Positions 18,908 to 27,617 of a DNA stretch of 64,000 nt are shown here, piece after piece. The translations under genes and the position numbers were made by a program. Position 1 is the stretch's first letter. Each line of letters begins with the position of its first letter. The stretch is from positions 1-64,000 of the forward strand of contig NZ_CP098519.1 of the NCBI RefSeq assembly GCF_023703795.1, in the 5' to 3' direction. Source of the stretch: Haloplanus sp. HW8-1 (GTDB taxonomy: Archaea > Halobacteriota > Halobacteria > Halobacteriales > Haloferacaceae). Below the pieces are notes generated by a model, which made no database searches, was not told where the DNA came from, and worked only from the letters and a program-made list of their open reading frames with translations.

Positions 18908-20773
18908 TCAGTTGGATTGATTCTCTTCAACTGCTTCACGGACAATCTCGTCCATCTCATCTCGGACAATTTGGCGTATATCTTCTTCCGAAAATCCACT
19001 ATCATGTCGTTCAACGGCGAGCTGACCACTCAACGTGCGCAAGGCTAATTCAAGAGCTTCGATTTGATCACTGAACTCGGATAACGTCCCGTGGACTGCG
19101 TCTGAACCGAATTGGGCACTATCGCCAACCTCAATGTCAGCACCACGCTCGTCTAGTATTCGCTTCGCAGGCCTGTCACCCACGATCTCTTCTTCGGGAA
19201 GATCCGGCGACACAGATACCGGATGCATCATTCCCGTCAACTGGATCTTGGAAACCGAGTCTAGATTATCTCTCAAGTGCTGCGCCATCTTCTCTTGTTG
19301 CTCCTGTTCACCGTGAATAAGGTACACTTGGGATGGTGAGACTTGGCGAGCGAATTGAAGCAACGTATTTCGCGCTGCGTGAGCTGAGAGGCCATGATAT
19401 CGACTTATCCAGCTTACGGGCACCTTCACGCGGGTTCCCTCGCCCTCATCTGGTATCCCTCCGTTAAGTCCGTTCGAGGGAAGAGTGACACCAACTCTCT
19501 CGAGATCTTCCTCAATAGCGTCCTCCAATTGACGACCAGGTGTCCCCTCGGCTTGATACCCACAGAGAATTACGCGTGCATCATCGTACCGCTGGCAGAA
19601 TTCAAGTAAGTAGGTCGGTGAGAACCCACCCGAGAGCATTCCAGATGGAGCAATGATGATCGGTGTCTCATCAGCTTCGAGCAATTCTTCGCGAGACATC
19701 GGCATTCGTCTAGCGGCCGATGCCTGATCGAAGAGGAATGGTTGTTGGTCACCTGAATTTACTATGTAGTTCCGAATCGATTCGGCTGCGAACTCGCTTC
19801 TACAGTGCTCGTTATACGTGTCAGTGGCGCTTTGCGCCATTCCATCATAGACTACGTTGAGCTGCTTTCGGTCCTCTTCAGGAAGCGTATGAACCCGGTT
19901 TTTGAACATATAGAGCAGCTCTTGGGAGCGTCCAACCCCGAAGCAGGGGATGAGTACTGGCTTCCCATCGGTGGCTGCGTCGATGGCTTCGTTATAGATG
20001 TCCGTTCGGGTGTCAGTGGCACTGGTATGCGAATGGGTGTCCCCATACGTCGATTCAAGGAAGAGGGCGTCAGCCTGCGGAGGCTCATCAATTTCGGGGA
20101 GATGATTCGACCGGCCGCCAATGTCTCCTGAGAAGACAACCCGTGAACCGTCTACTGTTAGTGCTAACCAAGCACTACCCAGTAGGTGGGCTGCATTTCC
20201 GAATTCGAAGTGAAGCGTTTCCGTATCTTCGATATGTGCGACGTGATCACTCAAATCTGCCGCCTGGTATCCACAGGGGCGGAATCGGTCGATAACTTTC
20301 CTCAGGTCTGTTTCCGAGTACTGTTGTTCTCTCCCCGGTTTTTGCGTCGCTCGCCGGTGAAGCTTCAGTGAATCTCGGAGTAATGTGTCTGCAAGCGCAG
20401 CTGTTGGCCTCGTTGTAATCACTGGTGCCTGATCAGAGAGGAAGTCGTGACTCTCCAACAGAGGAAGCGAGCCGACGTGGTCGATATGAGCATGGGTGAG
20501 AAAAACCGCGTCTATCTGTCCCTCATCGAGTCCCCTCAAATCAGGGAATAATCCCCCGTCACCTTGATTCAGTCCGACGTCGACGAGATACGTTCCATTA
20601 CGCGTCTCAACCTGATAGCAACTCCGGCCGATCTCCTTTGCTCCCCCACGAGGGATAACCACGAACGGGGAGTCGCTGTCAACCGAAATATCAAGATCAA
20701 TCTCCCCACCGACTCGTGGGATGTATTCATTTTGCGACTCCTCGCCATCAGGTTCCTGAACTGTTTCACTCAT
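18908..20773 (-). CDS. Beta-CASP metallo-beta-lactamase ribonuclease
   Basis: This 621-aa protein belongs to the beta-CASP family (CPSF73/RNase J-like). Visible metal motifs are THAHIDHVG (~92-100), the GNAAHLLGSAW region, FSGDIGG and LESTYGD. The beta-CASP motifs include the His in WISRYHGLSAHA and the His of YLIHGEQEQ. It lacks the N-terminal KH domains of archaeal aCPSF1, is longer than aCPSF2, and has a helical C-terminal tail (~540-621). Family members cut or trim RNA. It overlaps the upstream unknown gene by 4 nt (ATGA), so the two probably form a functional pair. Confidence 0.9.
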   Translation of the reverse strand: MSETVQEPDGEESQNEYIPRVGGEIDLDISVDSDSPFVVIPRGGAKEIGRSCYQVETRNGTYLVDVGLNQGDGGLFPDLRGLDEGQIDAVFLTHAHIDHVGSLPLLESHDFLSDQAPVITTRPTAALADTLLRDSLKLHRRATQKPGREQQYSETDLRKVIDRFRPCGYQAADLSDHVAHIEDTETLHFEFGNAAHLLGSAWLALTVDGSRVVFSGDIGGRSNHLPEIDEPPQADALFLESTYGDTHSHTSATDTRTDIYNEAIDAATDGKPVLIPCFGVGRSQELLYMFKNRVHTLPEEDRKQLNVVYDGMAQSATDTYNEHCRSEFAAESIRNYIVNSGDQQPFLFDQASAARRMPMSREELLEADETPIIIAPSGMLSGGFSPTYLLEFCQRYDDARVILCGYQAEGTPGRQLEDAIEEDLERVGVTLPSNGLNGGIPDEGEGTRVKVPVSWISRYHGLSAHAARNTLLQFARQVSPSQVYLIHGEQEQQEKMAQHLRDNLDSVSKIQLTGMMHPVSVSPDLPEEEIVGDRPAKRILDERGADIEVGDSAQFGSDAVHGTLSEFSDQIEALELALRTLSGQLAVERHDSGFSEEDIRQIVRDEMDEIVREAVEENQSN

Positions 20774-21666
20774 CGTGACAGTACTTCGTTTGCGTAGAAT
20801 CGCTCACTCGTTTCAGTACGTCCCTGTAGCTGAATGAACTCGAGAAGATCAGTCTCTGCAAGCTGTGGGAAAAATCGTTCAATTTCGGAGAGTACCGGAT
20901 CAAGCGGCCGATGACTCTCAGATGCCGCAGCAACTTGGTCCAGCATCCAGGCAGCAGGAGTTGCATCAAGTTTGTCGACCCGCTCAGCTTCACCCTCTGT
21001 GAAGTATTTGTGTCGTCCCGCTGGTTGCTGTGTCTCTCGACTTGACCGAGCCGGTTTAGCCGTTGCTTCAGTGATTTGGATGAGCTGTGGGGGAGACCGC
21101 GTTTCACCAGGCATTGCAGTATCGAGGGAATCCCGAACTTCGGTTGCAGAGAGACTCCCCTCACGCCGGAAATACCCGAGGGTGATCTCCCCATGGTCAC
21201 CGTACAATTCTGGCGTGGCGACGGTGTCACCTGTTTGTAGGTCGCTGGTTGTATACCGAGGTGCTATCTCGGCCACACAAAGGTCGGTGAATTGTAACCG
21301 ATCTGGATCGACATGTGGTGAGTCCTCGATTTCATCTAACAGCTCAGAGAGCGAATCAACGAATTCTCGTGGTCGCCAGGCCGCTGCATTTCGTGGTGGC
21401 CGCTCTGCAGGATTATCGAAATAGACTGTGGATTGCGGGATGTATTCTCCCTGTGGAATTCGCACGTCTACAGGGTAATCTGGTGTCCTTAGCGACTCGT
21501 GTGTCCGGTCACCACTCGTCGATTTCTGAAGAGCAAATCGAATCATGACCGGGAAGACAGTATTTGGTAAGCGTTCTATCACCGTTCGCGGATCTGATTC
21601 ATCCAAAATAACAGCTCCCCGGCTGCTTGTCTCTACAGAACTTGTATCGGAACCACTGTTGCTCAT
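20770..21666 (-). CDS. Unknown protein coupled to the beta-CASP nuclease
   Basis: This 298-aa protein starts at ATG 21666 (MSNSGSD); the reading frame extends upstream but with non-protein-like residues. It has no membrane segment and no motif I recognise. A beta-rich middle (FTDLCVAEIAPRYTT, ITLGYFRREGS) is followed by a basic linker and a helical C-terminus (FFPQLAETDLLEFIQLQG). The 4-nt overlap with the nuclease start implies co-translation. A specificity or regulatory subunit for the nuclease is a reasonable guess only. Confidence 0.7.
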   Translation of the reverse strand: MSNSGSDTSSVETSSRGAVILDESDPRTVIERLPNTVFPVMIRFALQKSTSGDRTHESLRTPDYPVDVRIPQGEYIPQSTVYFDNPAERPPRNAAAWRPREFVDSLSELLDEIEDSPHVDPDRLQFTDLCVAEIAPRYTTSDLQTGDTVATPELYGDHGEITLGYFRREGSLSATEVRDSLDTAMPGETRSPPQLIQITEATAKPARSSRETQQPAGRHKYFTEGEAERVDKLDATPAAWMLDQVAAASESHRPLDPVLSEIERFFPQLAETDLLEFIQLQGRTETSERFYANEVLSR

Positions 21667-21794
21667 AATCCAGCCAAGGGCCCAACGGAATCTAAATGTC
21701 ATCAAAGCGGAGTGAAAGTAAAATCGGGAAATGTTGAACGCATAACAGCGAAGATACCTTTTTCAGGCTTCTGTCCAGAAGATAGTAGACATAT

Positions 21795-22847
21795 ATGGCG
21801 GACGCATCGGATGCTGACCGGCAGGCGGTCGAGCCTGAGTCAGGAGAGGTCCTCAGCGTGTCACAGCTGAACGACCGGATTGTGTCGATCGTCCAGGACA
21901 CGCCTGCCCTCAACGGCGTCCGCTGTATCGGCGAAGTCACTGATCTCCACCAGAACAGTACAGCGCTCTACTTCACGCTCACCGATGGCGACGCCGAGCT
22001 CCCCTGTATGATCTGGGCGAACCGCTATCGGAAGATGGACGCCGACCTCGAGGACGGCACCGAGGTCATCCTCGAAGGCGATATCGACTACTGGGTCGAA
22101 GGTGGGAAAATCGACCTCAAACCGTGGGAGGTGATCGTCGTCGGTGACGGCGACCAAGCGGCTGCCGTCGAGCGGCTGCGAAGCGAACTAGAAGAGCGTG
22201 GCTGGTTCGACGACGACCAGAAACAGAGCCCGCCGGCGTTCCCAGAGCGGGTTGGGGTCGTAACCTCCCTCCGTGGCGATGCCCGCTATGACATCCAGAG
22301 CGCGATCCACGAGCAGGACCCCACCGTCGATATCTTAGTGAAGGATGCGACCGTCCAGGGGTCGGAGGCACCGACGTCCATCGCGAACGGGATTCACCAT
22401 TTGGATCGGTCAGAGGACGTCGATTCGATCATTGTCGGGCGGGGCGGTGGAAGCGATTCGAACCTTCAGGCGTTCAATACCGAGCGGGTCGCAGAGGCGA
22501 TCTTCACTGCGAACACGCCGATCGTCACGGCAATTGGCCATACAGACGACCGGTTGATCGCGGACCGAGTGGCGGATATGACCGCGATCACACCGACAGC
22601 GGCCGGCGAGTACATCGTGAAATCCCGGAATGAATTCCTCGCCAGCGAAATCGACCTGCTTGAGCAACAGCTTGAGGCCGCGTACGAGACCTTTGAGCAG
22701 GAGCACGAACACGAACAAGAACTAACCGAGGCCGTTGAACAGGCGACCGCCCCTGAGGGGTTGTCGCCGGTCTACTACAAAGCCGCAATCGCCGTGCTAC
22801 TGGTGCTGTTGCTGCTCATCACCGCACTTTGGCTAGGGGTGATCTAA
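21795..22847 (+). CDS. xseA: Exonuclease VII large subunit with C-terminal membrane helix
   Basis: This is a 350-aa XseA. An N-terminal OB fold (GVRCIGEVTDLHQNSTALYF) precedes the catalytic domain, with VGVVTSLRGDARYDI, IIVGRGGGSDSNLQAFNTE, TAIGHTDDRLIADRVADM and TPTAAGE. Bacterial XseA is about 450 aa and ends in a long coiled coil that binds XseB. Here the coiled coil is short (~280-315) and is followed by a hydrophobic helix (AAIAVLLVLLLLITALWLG), suggesting membrane anchoring. It is 3 nt from xseB. Exonuclease VII degrades single-stranded DNA, which fits processing of transferred strands. Confidence 0.9.
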   Translation: MADASDADRQAVEPESGEVLSVSQLNDRIVSIVQDTPALNGVRCIGEVTDLHQNSTALYFTLTDGDAELPCMIWANRYRKMDADLEDGTEVILEGDIDYWVEGGKIDLKPWEVIVVGDGDQAAAVERLRSELEERGWFDDDQKQSPPAFPERVGVVTSLRGDARYDIQSAIHEQDPTVDILVKDATVQGSEAPTSIANGIHHLDRSEDVDSIIVGRGGGSDSNLQAFNTERVAEAIFTANTPIVTAIGHTDDRLIADRVADMTAITPTAAGEYIVKSRNEFLASEIDLLEQQLEAAYETFEQEHEHEQELTEAVEQATAPEGLSPVYYKAAIAVLLVLLLLITALWLGVI

Positions 22848-22850
22848 ATA

Positions 22851-23033
22851 ATGGCGAAAGACCCAGAAATCAACCGTCGAGTCGACCAGGTCGAAGAGAT
22901 CATCGACCAGCTCGATACGGATGACGTGTCGCTCGAGAAGGGTAAAGAATTACACAAAGAAGGAGAAGCTCTGTTGAACGAAATCCGTGAACAGCTCAAC
23001 GAGGATGAGGGAACGATACTGGAGATTGAGTAG
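22851..23033 (+). CDS. xseB: Exonuclease VII small subunit
   Basis: This 60-aa helical protein has the XseB pattern (VDQVEEIIDQLDTDDVSLEK, then the Leu/Glu heptads GEALLNEIREQLNED). It follows xseA immediately. XseB wraps the XseA coiled coil and controls its activity. The length is typical of the family. Confidence 0.85.
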   Translation: MAKDPEINRRVDQVEEIIDQLDTDDVSLEKGKELHKEGEALLNEIREQLNEDEGTILEIE

Positions 23034-23254
23034 TCACTGAGAGGATCGGGGCAGTCACCTCAACTGATCAGAAGTCTAGCTTGAGTAATTCCGTCGAGAC
23101 CCGCTAAGACCAGATGCTATTGTAGCGTTTATTGAAGTTTAAATTGGGATTATCTCGGATTAATCCTAGTTAACTAACGATCTCCACTTAATTCCTCAGA
23201 AGTATCGACCACCGTGCGCCAACACACAGTGTCGGTGGCCAAATTCACACAAAT

Positions 23255-23533
23255 ATGATTACCAGATCGGTGACCATCGAAGAGATTGACGAGCTATACT
23301 TGATGTGGAACGACCACATCAACGCTTCAGCCCTCTATCGTCGTGCCCTCCGCGAAGAGATGAATGTTCGTGGCGTGGATCCCAACGAATTCCGAGACCT
23401 CCTTGAGCGGGCCCGCGAGCAGGGCTACACACTCGAAGAGATCGCTGAAACCACAAACCGCTTCGCTGATCTCCAGTCGCTCGTGGAAGATACAGATCGC
23501 AAGCCGCCGGCTGGAGATACCCCAAACGAATAA
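23255..23533 (+). CDS. Small ribbon-helix-helix-like protein, first gene of the transfer operon
   Basis: This 92-aa protein begins RSVTIEEIDELYLMWNDHI then NASALYRRALREEM, which resembles the strand-helix-helix layout of CopG/MetJ-type DNA-binding proteins. A helical tail follows. It stands 6 nt before the pilin-like gene at the head of the conjugation operon, where such proteins often act as repressors or relaxosome accessory factors. That assignment is inferred from pattern and position. Confidence 0.55.
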   Translation: MITRSVTIEEIDELYLMWNDHINASALYRRALREEMNVRGVDPNEFRDLLERAREQGYTLEEIAETTNRFADLQSLVEDTDRKPPAGDTPNE

Positions 23534-23539
23534 TTCGCG

Positions 23540-23959
23540 ATGTCAGAGAACAAGACTCCCTCCGACTCTGAGCAAAGCGCTGAAAATCAGTCACTGTTGA
23601 ACAAAAGTATCGCTCGGCAGGCGGGGCTCACGATCGTTTTCCTCAGCCTCGTCGCTGTGGAGCCAGTAGCCGCCCAAGACAACGCGGTCTGTAGCGCAGA
23701 TAACCTCCCGAGTATGATTGAGGGATTCTTCCAGCTGACTACTGCGCTGGGGATCGTCGGCCTCGCCATCGTCTGGCAGGCTGACTCCCTCATCGAGATG
23801 TTCACCCTGAACCCCGAGCAGAAGAAGGGACTTAAGCGCCACAAGCGCTCCGCGATGAAGTCTGCGGTCGTCCTCGTCGTCCTTGGCCCGCTGTACACCG
23901 TCGCCGGGTCGATAATGGGCCTCCCGCTGGCAGAGTGCGTGGACCTCGTTCCCTGGTGA
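23540..23959 (+). CDS. VirB2/TrbC-like pilin candidate
   Basis: This 139-aa protein has an N-terminal hydrophobic signal-like segment (QAGLTIVFLSLVAVEPVAAQD, with AxA before the cut) and two further membrane helices (FFQLTTALGIVGLAIVW and SAVVLVVLGPLYTVAGSIMG) separated by a basic loop (KKGLKRHKRSAMK). This is the usual architecture of VirB2/TrbC pilin subunits. Its place upstream of VirB6-, VirB4- and VirD4-like genes supports a type IV secretion role. Confidence 0.65.
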   Translation: MSENKTPSDSEQSAENQSLLNKSIARQAGLTIVFLSLVAVEPVAAQDNAVCSADNLPSMIEGFFQLTTALGIVGLAIVWQADSLIEMFTLNPEQKKGLKRHKRSAMKSAVVLVVLGPLYTVAGSIMGLPLAECVDLVPW

Positions 23960-23986
23960 CTACCCAGTTCCCACAACACACCCCTG

Positions 23987-25720
23987 ATGATACGAGGAAA
24001 GCTCCCTGTATTCATCGCCGGCTTGCTCGCGACGAGCCTAGTCACGGGCATCGTCGCCGCTGACCCGCCGCGACCAGGTACGGAGGGGAACGGGCTTACA
24101 GAAAACGAGTCGGCAACTCTGTGGTCACGTGATGCGGACAACTACATCAGCCAGGAGGAGTACCGCCAGCGCTACGGCGAGGATCGCTCCGCCGTCCACC
24201 AAGTCGCCAACGGGACGGACGTTACGTTCAAACGGCCGCCCGCCACCGCGGCGACGTGGACGCGGAACGACTTCGAGGACATAAAAGCCGGCGGCCCAGA
24301 TACGTCCGTGCATCCGCCGCACGCGGACCTCGAGGACGGCGTCTTCATCGAGGATGCTCACGCGACGATCTTCGCCGTCCAGCCCTCTACTCGTGGCCAC
24401 CTCGAGTCCGGTGAAACCCCACTCTACATCGCGCCGAATGGGACGATGCGCGGGTTCGTTGATTACCGCGTTCGTGTGCCCAACGGGAGTACCTCCAGCA
24501 ACACGACTATCTCGTGGTCGCTCACGGAGCACGAGATCGAAGAAGTCCGGTTGAAGAAGGACGGCGAGACCATCGCCGAGCGTGACGGGGCCCATACGCC
24601 TGCCCTCGACTACCAGATCGAGGACGACTGGAGTGCGAATCTCACGCTGGAAGCGGAGATTCACGTCCGGCTGAAGAAGACCGTCAGGACCGACCTGGGT
24701 GACCGGACGGACGTCGACGTCACCTATCGGACGGAATCACGCAACGTCTCCGATTCAATCGCCGTCGAGATCTACGACATCTCGGCGTACCCCTACTACG
24801 CCGAGTATCCGAACGGCGATGCCGGCGTGGCCATCTTCCAGTCGCGGCCGTGGCAGGGGTACACGCTCACGGAGGACGGTGAGGCACGGGTCCGAGGAAT
24901 CTGGCGGTTCTACACCGCTCGGAACACCAACTGGGACACGCTCGTTCGGTCGAATCGGACTGCTAGTGCGACCGTTCAGTCGGACGCGATTCCGGTGTAC
25001 GTCCACGCCTATCCCTCGCGGATCGGGCCGCGTGCCGAGCCGGTTCGAGACGGACCGGAACTCATCGAGACTTGGGGGACTGACCGCCCGTCACCAGTCG
25101 GCACCATCGGTGAGAACATCAATATCGACATCGTCAACCAGTCGTACACGACGACGTACGGCGTCGCCGTTCGAGCCGAGAACGTCGATCGAGAGGCGCT
25201 GCACGTTGCGGGTATCGTCCGGGGCGTGAATGCGTCAATCGTCGAGCCGGACGCCGTCTCCGAGCGACAGCTCCGCCGCAGTAATCTCACTGTTGAGGTC
25301 ATCCACCAGAATCAGTCCCAAGCGACGCTCAGGGTCGAACTGCGGGACAATCAAACTGGTGCGCCGATTGCGCTCGACGATAGCCGTCAATATCCAATCG
25401 GCGGCACCACCCGAAACGGGTACATCACGGTCGCGGATCAGCGCGTCGAAACCAACGCCTCAGGGGTGGCGATCGTGACCATCGGCGAACCGGGCATCTA
25501 CACGGCTCGGTACCACCCTAGTTCGTGGATCGGTCACGACCCGGCGTACGTGAGTGATACCGCGACGGCCCGGTGGCACCCTCTAGGGACGATCGACGGC
25601 TGGTTTGCGCTGGTGTTCGAGGTCGGCTGGCAGCTCCTGCCGTTCTTCGTGATGTTCTACGCTGGCAAGCGCCTCCTGCGGATGCTCGGCCCAGAAGACA
25701 TCTTCCAGCAAAACCCATGA
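23987..25720 (+). CDS. Exported, C-terminally anchored surface protein of the transfer operon
   Basis: This 577-aa protein has an N-terminal signal peptide (LPVFIAGLLATSLVTGIVAAD), a long extracytoplasmic beta-rich region with many N-glycosylation-type NxT/NxS sites, and a C-terminal membrane helix (WFALVFEVGWQLLPFFVMFY) followed by a basic tail. I recognise no named domain. Its stop overlaps the lipoprotein start as ATGA. It is likely part of the cell-surface side of the conjugation apparatus or mating-pair contact. Confidence 0.7.
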   Translation: MIRGKLPVFIAGLLATSLVTGIVAADPPRPGTEGNGLTENESATLWSRDADNYISQEEYRQRYGEDRSAVHQVANGTDVTFKRPPATAATWTRNDFEDIKAGGPDTSVHPPHADLEDGVFIEDAHATIFAVQPSTRGHLESGETPLYIAPNGTMRGFVDYRVRVPNGSTSSNTTISWSLTEHEIEEVRLKKDGETIAERDGAHTPALDYQIEDDWSANLTLEAEIHVRLKKTVRTDLGDRTDVDVTYRTESRNVSDSIAVEIYDISAYPYYAEYPNGDAGVAIFQSRPWQGYTLTEDGEARVRGIWRFYTARNTNWDTLVRSNRTASATVQSDAIPVYVHAYPSRIGPRAEPVRDGPELIETWGTDRPSPVGTIGENINIDIVNQSYTTTYGVAVRAENVDREALHVAGIVRGVNASIVEPDAVSERQLRRSNLTVEVIHQNQSQATLRVELRDNQTGAPIALDDSRQYPIGGTTRNGYITVADQRVETNASGVAIVTIGEPGIYTARYHPSSWIGHDPAYVSDTATARWHPLGTIDGWFALVFEVGWQLLPFFVMFYAGKRLLRMLGPEDIFQQNP

Positions 25721-26547
25721 CTCAGAACAATCCCCACCTCAGTAGACGGACCGCCCTCCGAACAGTCGCCGGCGCCGCTCTCGTGAGCGTGGCCGGATGC
25801 CTCAACAACGGTGATTCCCCGAATGGCGGGAACTCAACACCGTCTGATGAAGGGGGAATCATCCAGCAAGTCACCGTAGAGGGGACAGAACTCGTCGTTG
25901 AATACTCCTCAGAGGAGGGAGTCGATCAGATCAACCTCGTCCAGCCGAATGGGGAGCTGTTCGGTCAACGAGAGACCGCTGCTGGGTCGCAACAGGTCTC
26001 CTTCGAGATCGGAACTTCCTACGAGCCTGGAGAGTATACTGTCGTGGCCCTCAGCGGTGAAGAAACGCTAGCTGAGACTTCCTCAGCGATTCAGCCGGAA
26101 ATTGGAATTCAAGAGGTCGGTCTTTATCGGAATAACCCTGAGAAGCCGTGGGACGAAGTCTACGGAGACACCGAGACGGATCGGCTAAAGAACGGGGAAG
26201 CGTACGTCACCGTCGAAAACACCGAAAGCGGACCAGAAGCGATTGTTGAGTTAATTTTCTCCGGTGATGTTCCAAACCCTGTCGAAGATCCCCAAGGTAG
26301 CGGGATGTATGAAACCGAACAGGTGGTGATCTCGCCGGGAGAAACTACCGACCTGTTCAGTAGTTCGTTCCCGTTTGGTTCTGAATCTGAGGAGGGAATG
26401 GGATGCTCCCCGGACGGGAACAGCGGCCAGTTCACCGTCACAGTCCGAACCCAGGTTGGCGGCGACCAGGTATCGAAATCCTTCGATGTACAGTACTCCG
26501 GATCCACGGAGATGAGTGACTGCGAGGTTTCAATCACGGAGGCCTAA
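25717..26547 (+). CDS. Tat-exported lipoprotein
   Basis: This 276-aa protein begins with a twin-arginine lipoprotein signal: SRRTALRTVAGA, then a hydrophobic core and lipobox VAGC. A low-complexity Gly/Asn/Ser linker and beta-rich domain follow. The true start is the ATG at 25717, overlapping the previous stop by 4 nt; the frame is open further upstream but is antisense-like there. It is membrane-anchored outside the cell and sits between two transfer genes, so it is probably part of the transfer envelope complex. No family is recognised. Confidence 0.75.
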   Translation: MTQNNPHLSRRTALRTVAGAALVSVAGCLNNGDSPNGGNSTPSDEGGIIQQVTVEGTELVVEYSSEEGVDQINLVQPNGELFGQRETAAGSQQVSFEIGTSYEPGEYTVVALSGEETLAETSSAIQPEIGIQEVGLYRNNPEKPWDEVYGDTETDRLKNGEAYVTVENTESGPEAIVELIFSGDVPNPVEDPQGSGMYETEQVVISPGETTDLFSSSFPFGSESEEGMGCSPDGNSGQFTVTVRTQVGGDQVSKSFDVQYSGSTEMSDCEVSITEA

Positions 26548-26549
26548 CG

Positions 26550-27611
26550 ATGGTGGACCTGATAGACGTCGTTCTCGAGGGATTCAAAGACGTCGTCGAT
26601 TGGTTCATCGGTCTGTTCATGGACGGGCTTCGGTCAGGGTATCAGACGCTGACCGAAGAGATGTTTGGCACTCCGACTCCCCAGACTGACGGGACGTTCA
26701 TTTTCGGAGAACCAAGTAACGCCCCTTGGCCAGCAATCCAAGAAGGGCTCATCGGCGGCGAGATCATGTTGATTTCTCTGCTGCTACTTGTGATGAGCGT
26801 TCAGGGACGACACACCATCCGCATCTTCAATATCGGGAGTGCGTACGAGGCTCGGAAGACCAAGAAGACTGCCTGGGTCGGAGCCTTTCTGATTATTACC
26901 TGGTACTGGATTGGGGCGCTCGCGCTCTACCTTGTTGATGGGTTCACGATTGCCCTGATGCCGGAACTGTCCTCGCTGGGCTCTGCTATGTTGCAGTTCA
27001 TAACGGGGTCGATTACCAACCCCGGTCTTGGTCTCCTCTTTGCTCTTATCGGAGGAATTTCGATGTGGGCACTGGAGGCGCTGTTCTACATCCGGCAGAT
27101 TCTCCTCTACGTCTACCTGTACGGGATGCCCATCGCGTTCGCCGTTGCGTATGGTAATATCCCTGTCCTCTCTGATGTCGCGATGGGATTCAGCAAACGG
27201 TTCGTCCCGTTGGCCATCCTACCCCTGCCTGCAGCGATAGTCCTCAAAGGATACGATCTACTCTACTCTGGAGGGGCGTTGACGCCGGGATCAGCGTTCC
27301 TCAAGTATCTCGTTGCGGCTTCACTTCCCCTCGTTGCACTCTATGTGACGTGGAAGACGTTCAAGTACGCGACCCCACTCACGGCGAAGGTTCTCGGTGG
27401 TGCGACGAAAGGAGCGGCCCTCATCGGCGGTGTCGCCGCTGGAGCCTACATCGGCGGCGCCGGCGTCGCCACGACGGCGGCCCGGTGGGGACCGAAGGCC
27501 GCAGCGGGACACGCTGTAGCGCAGAAAGCAGCAGCCCGGGGCGCGAATAGCGACGAAGACAGCGGGACGCCGTCCTACCGGCGGACCGAGAACGATCCTG
27601 GAAGCTACTAA
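26550..27611 (+). CDS. VirB6/TrbL-like polytopic membrane protein
   Basis: This 353-aa protein has about six to seven predicted helices (IMLISLLLLVMSV, WVGAFLIITWYWIGALALYL, LGLLFALIGGISMWALEALF, LVALYVTWKTFKY) and a Gly/Ala-rich C-terminus (GAALIGGVAAGAYIGG). The topology and tail resemble VirB6/TrbL inner-membrane channel components. It lies 2 nt after the lipoprotein gene and 6 nt before the next gene. The function is inferred from topology and operon context. Confidence 0.65.
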   Translation: MVDLIDVVLEGFKDVVDWFIGLFMDGLRSGYQTLTEEMFGTPTPQTDGTFIFGEPSNAPWPAIQEGLIGGEIMLISLLLLVMSVQGRHTIRIFNIGSAYEARKTKKTAWVGAFLIITWYWIGALALYLVDGFTIALMPELSSLGSAMLQFITGSITNPGLGLLFALIGGISMWALEALFYIRQILLYVYLYGMPIAFAVAYGNIPVLSDVAMGFSKRFVPLAILPLPAAIVLKGYDLLYSGGALTPGSAFLKYLVAASLPLVALYVTWKTFKYATPLTAKVLGGATKGAALIGGVAAGAYIGGAGVATTAARWGPKAAAGHAVAQKAAARGANSDEDSGTPSYRRTENDPGSY

Positions 27612-27617
27612 CAACCT

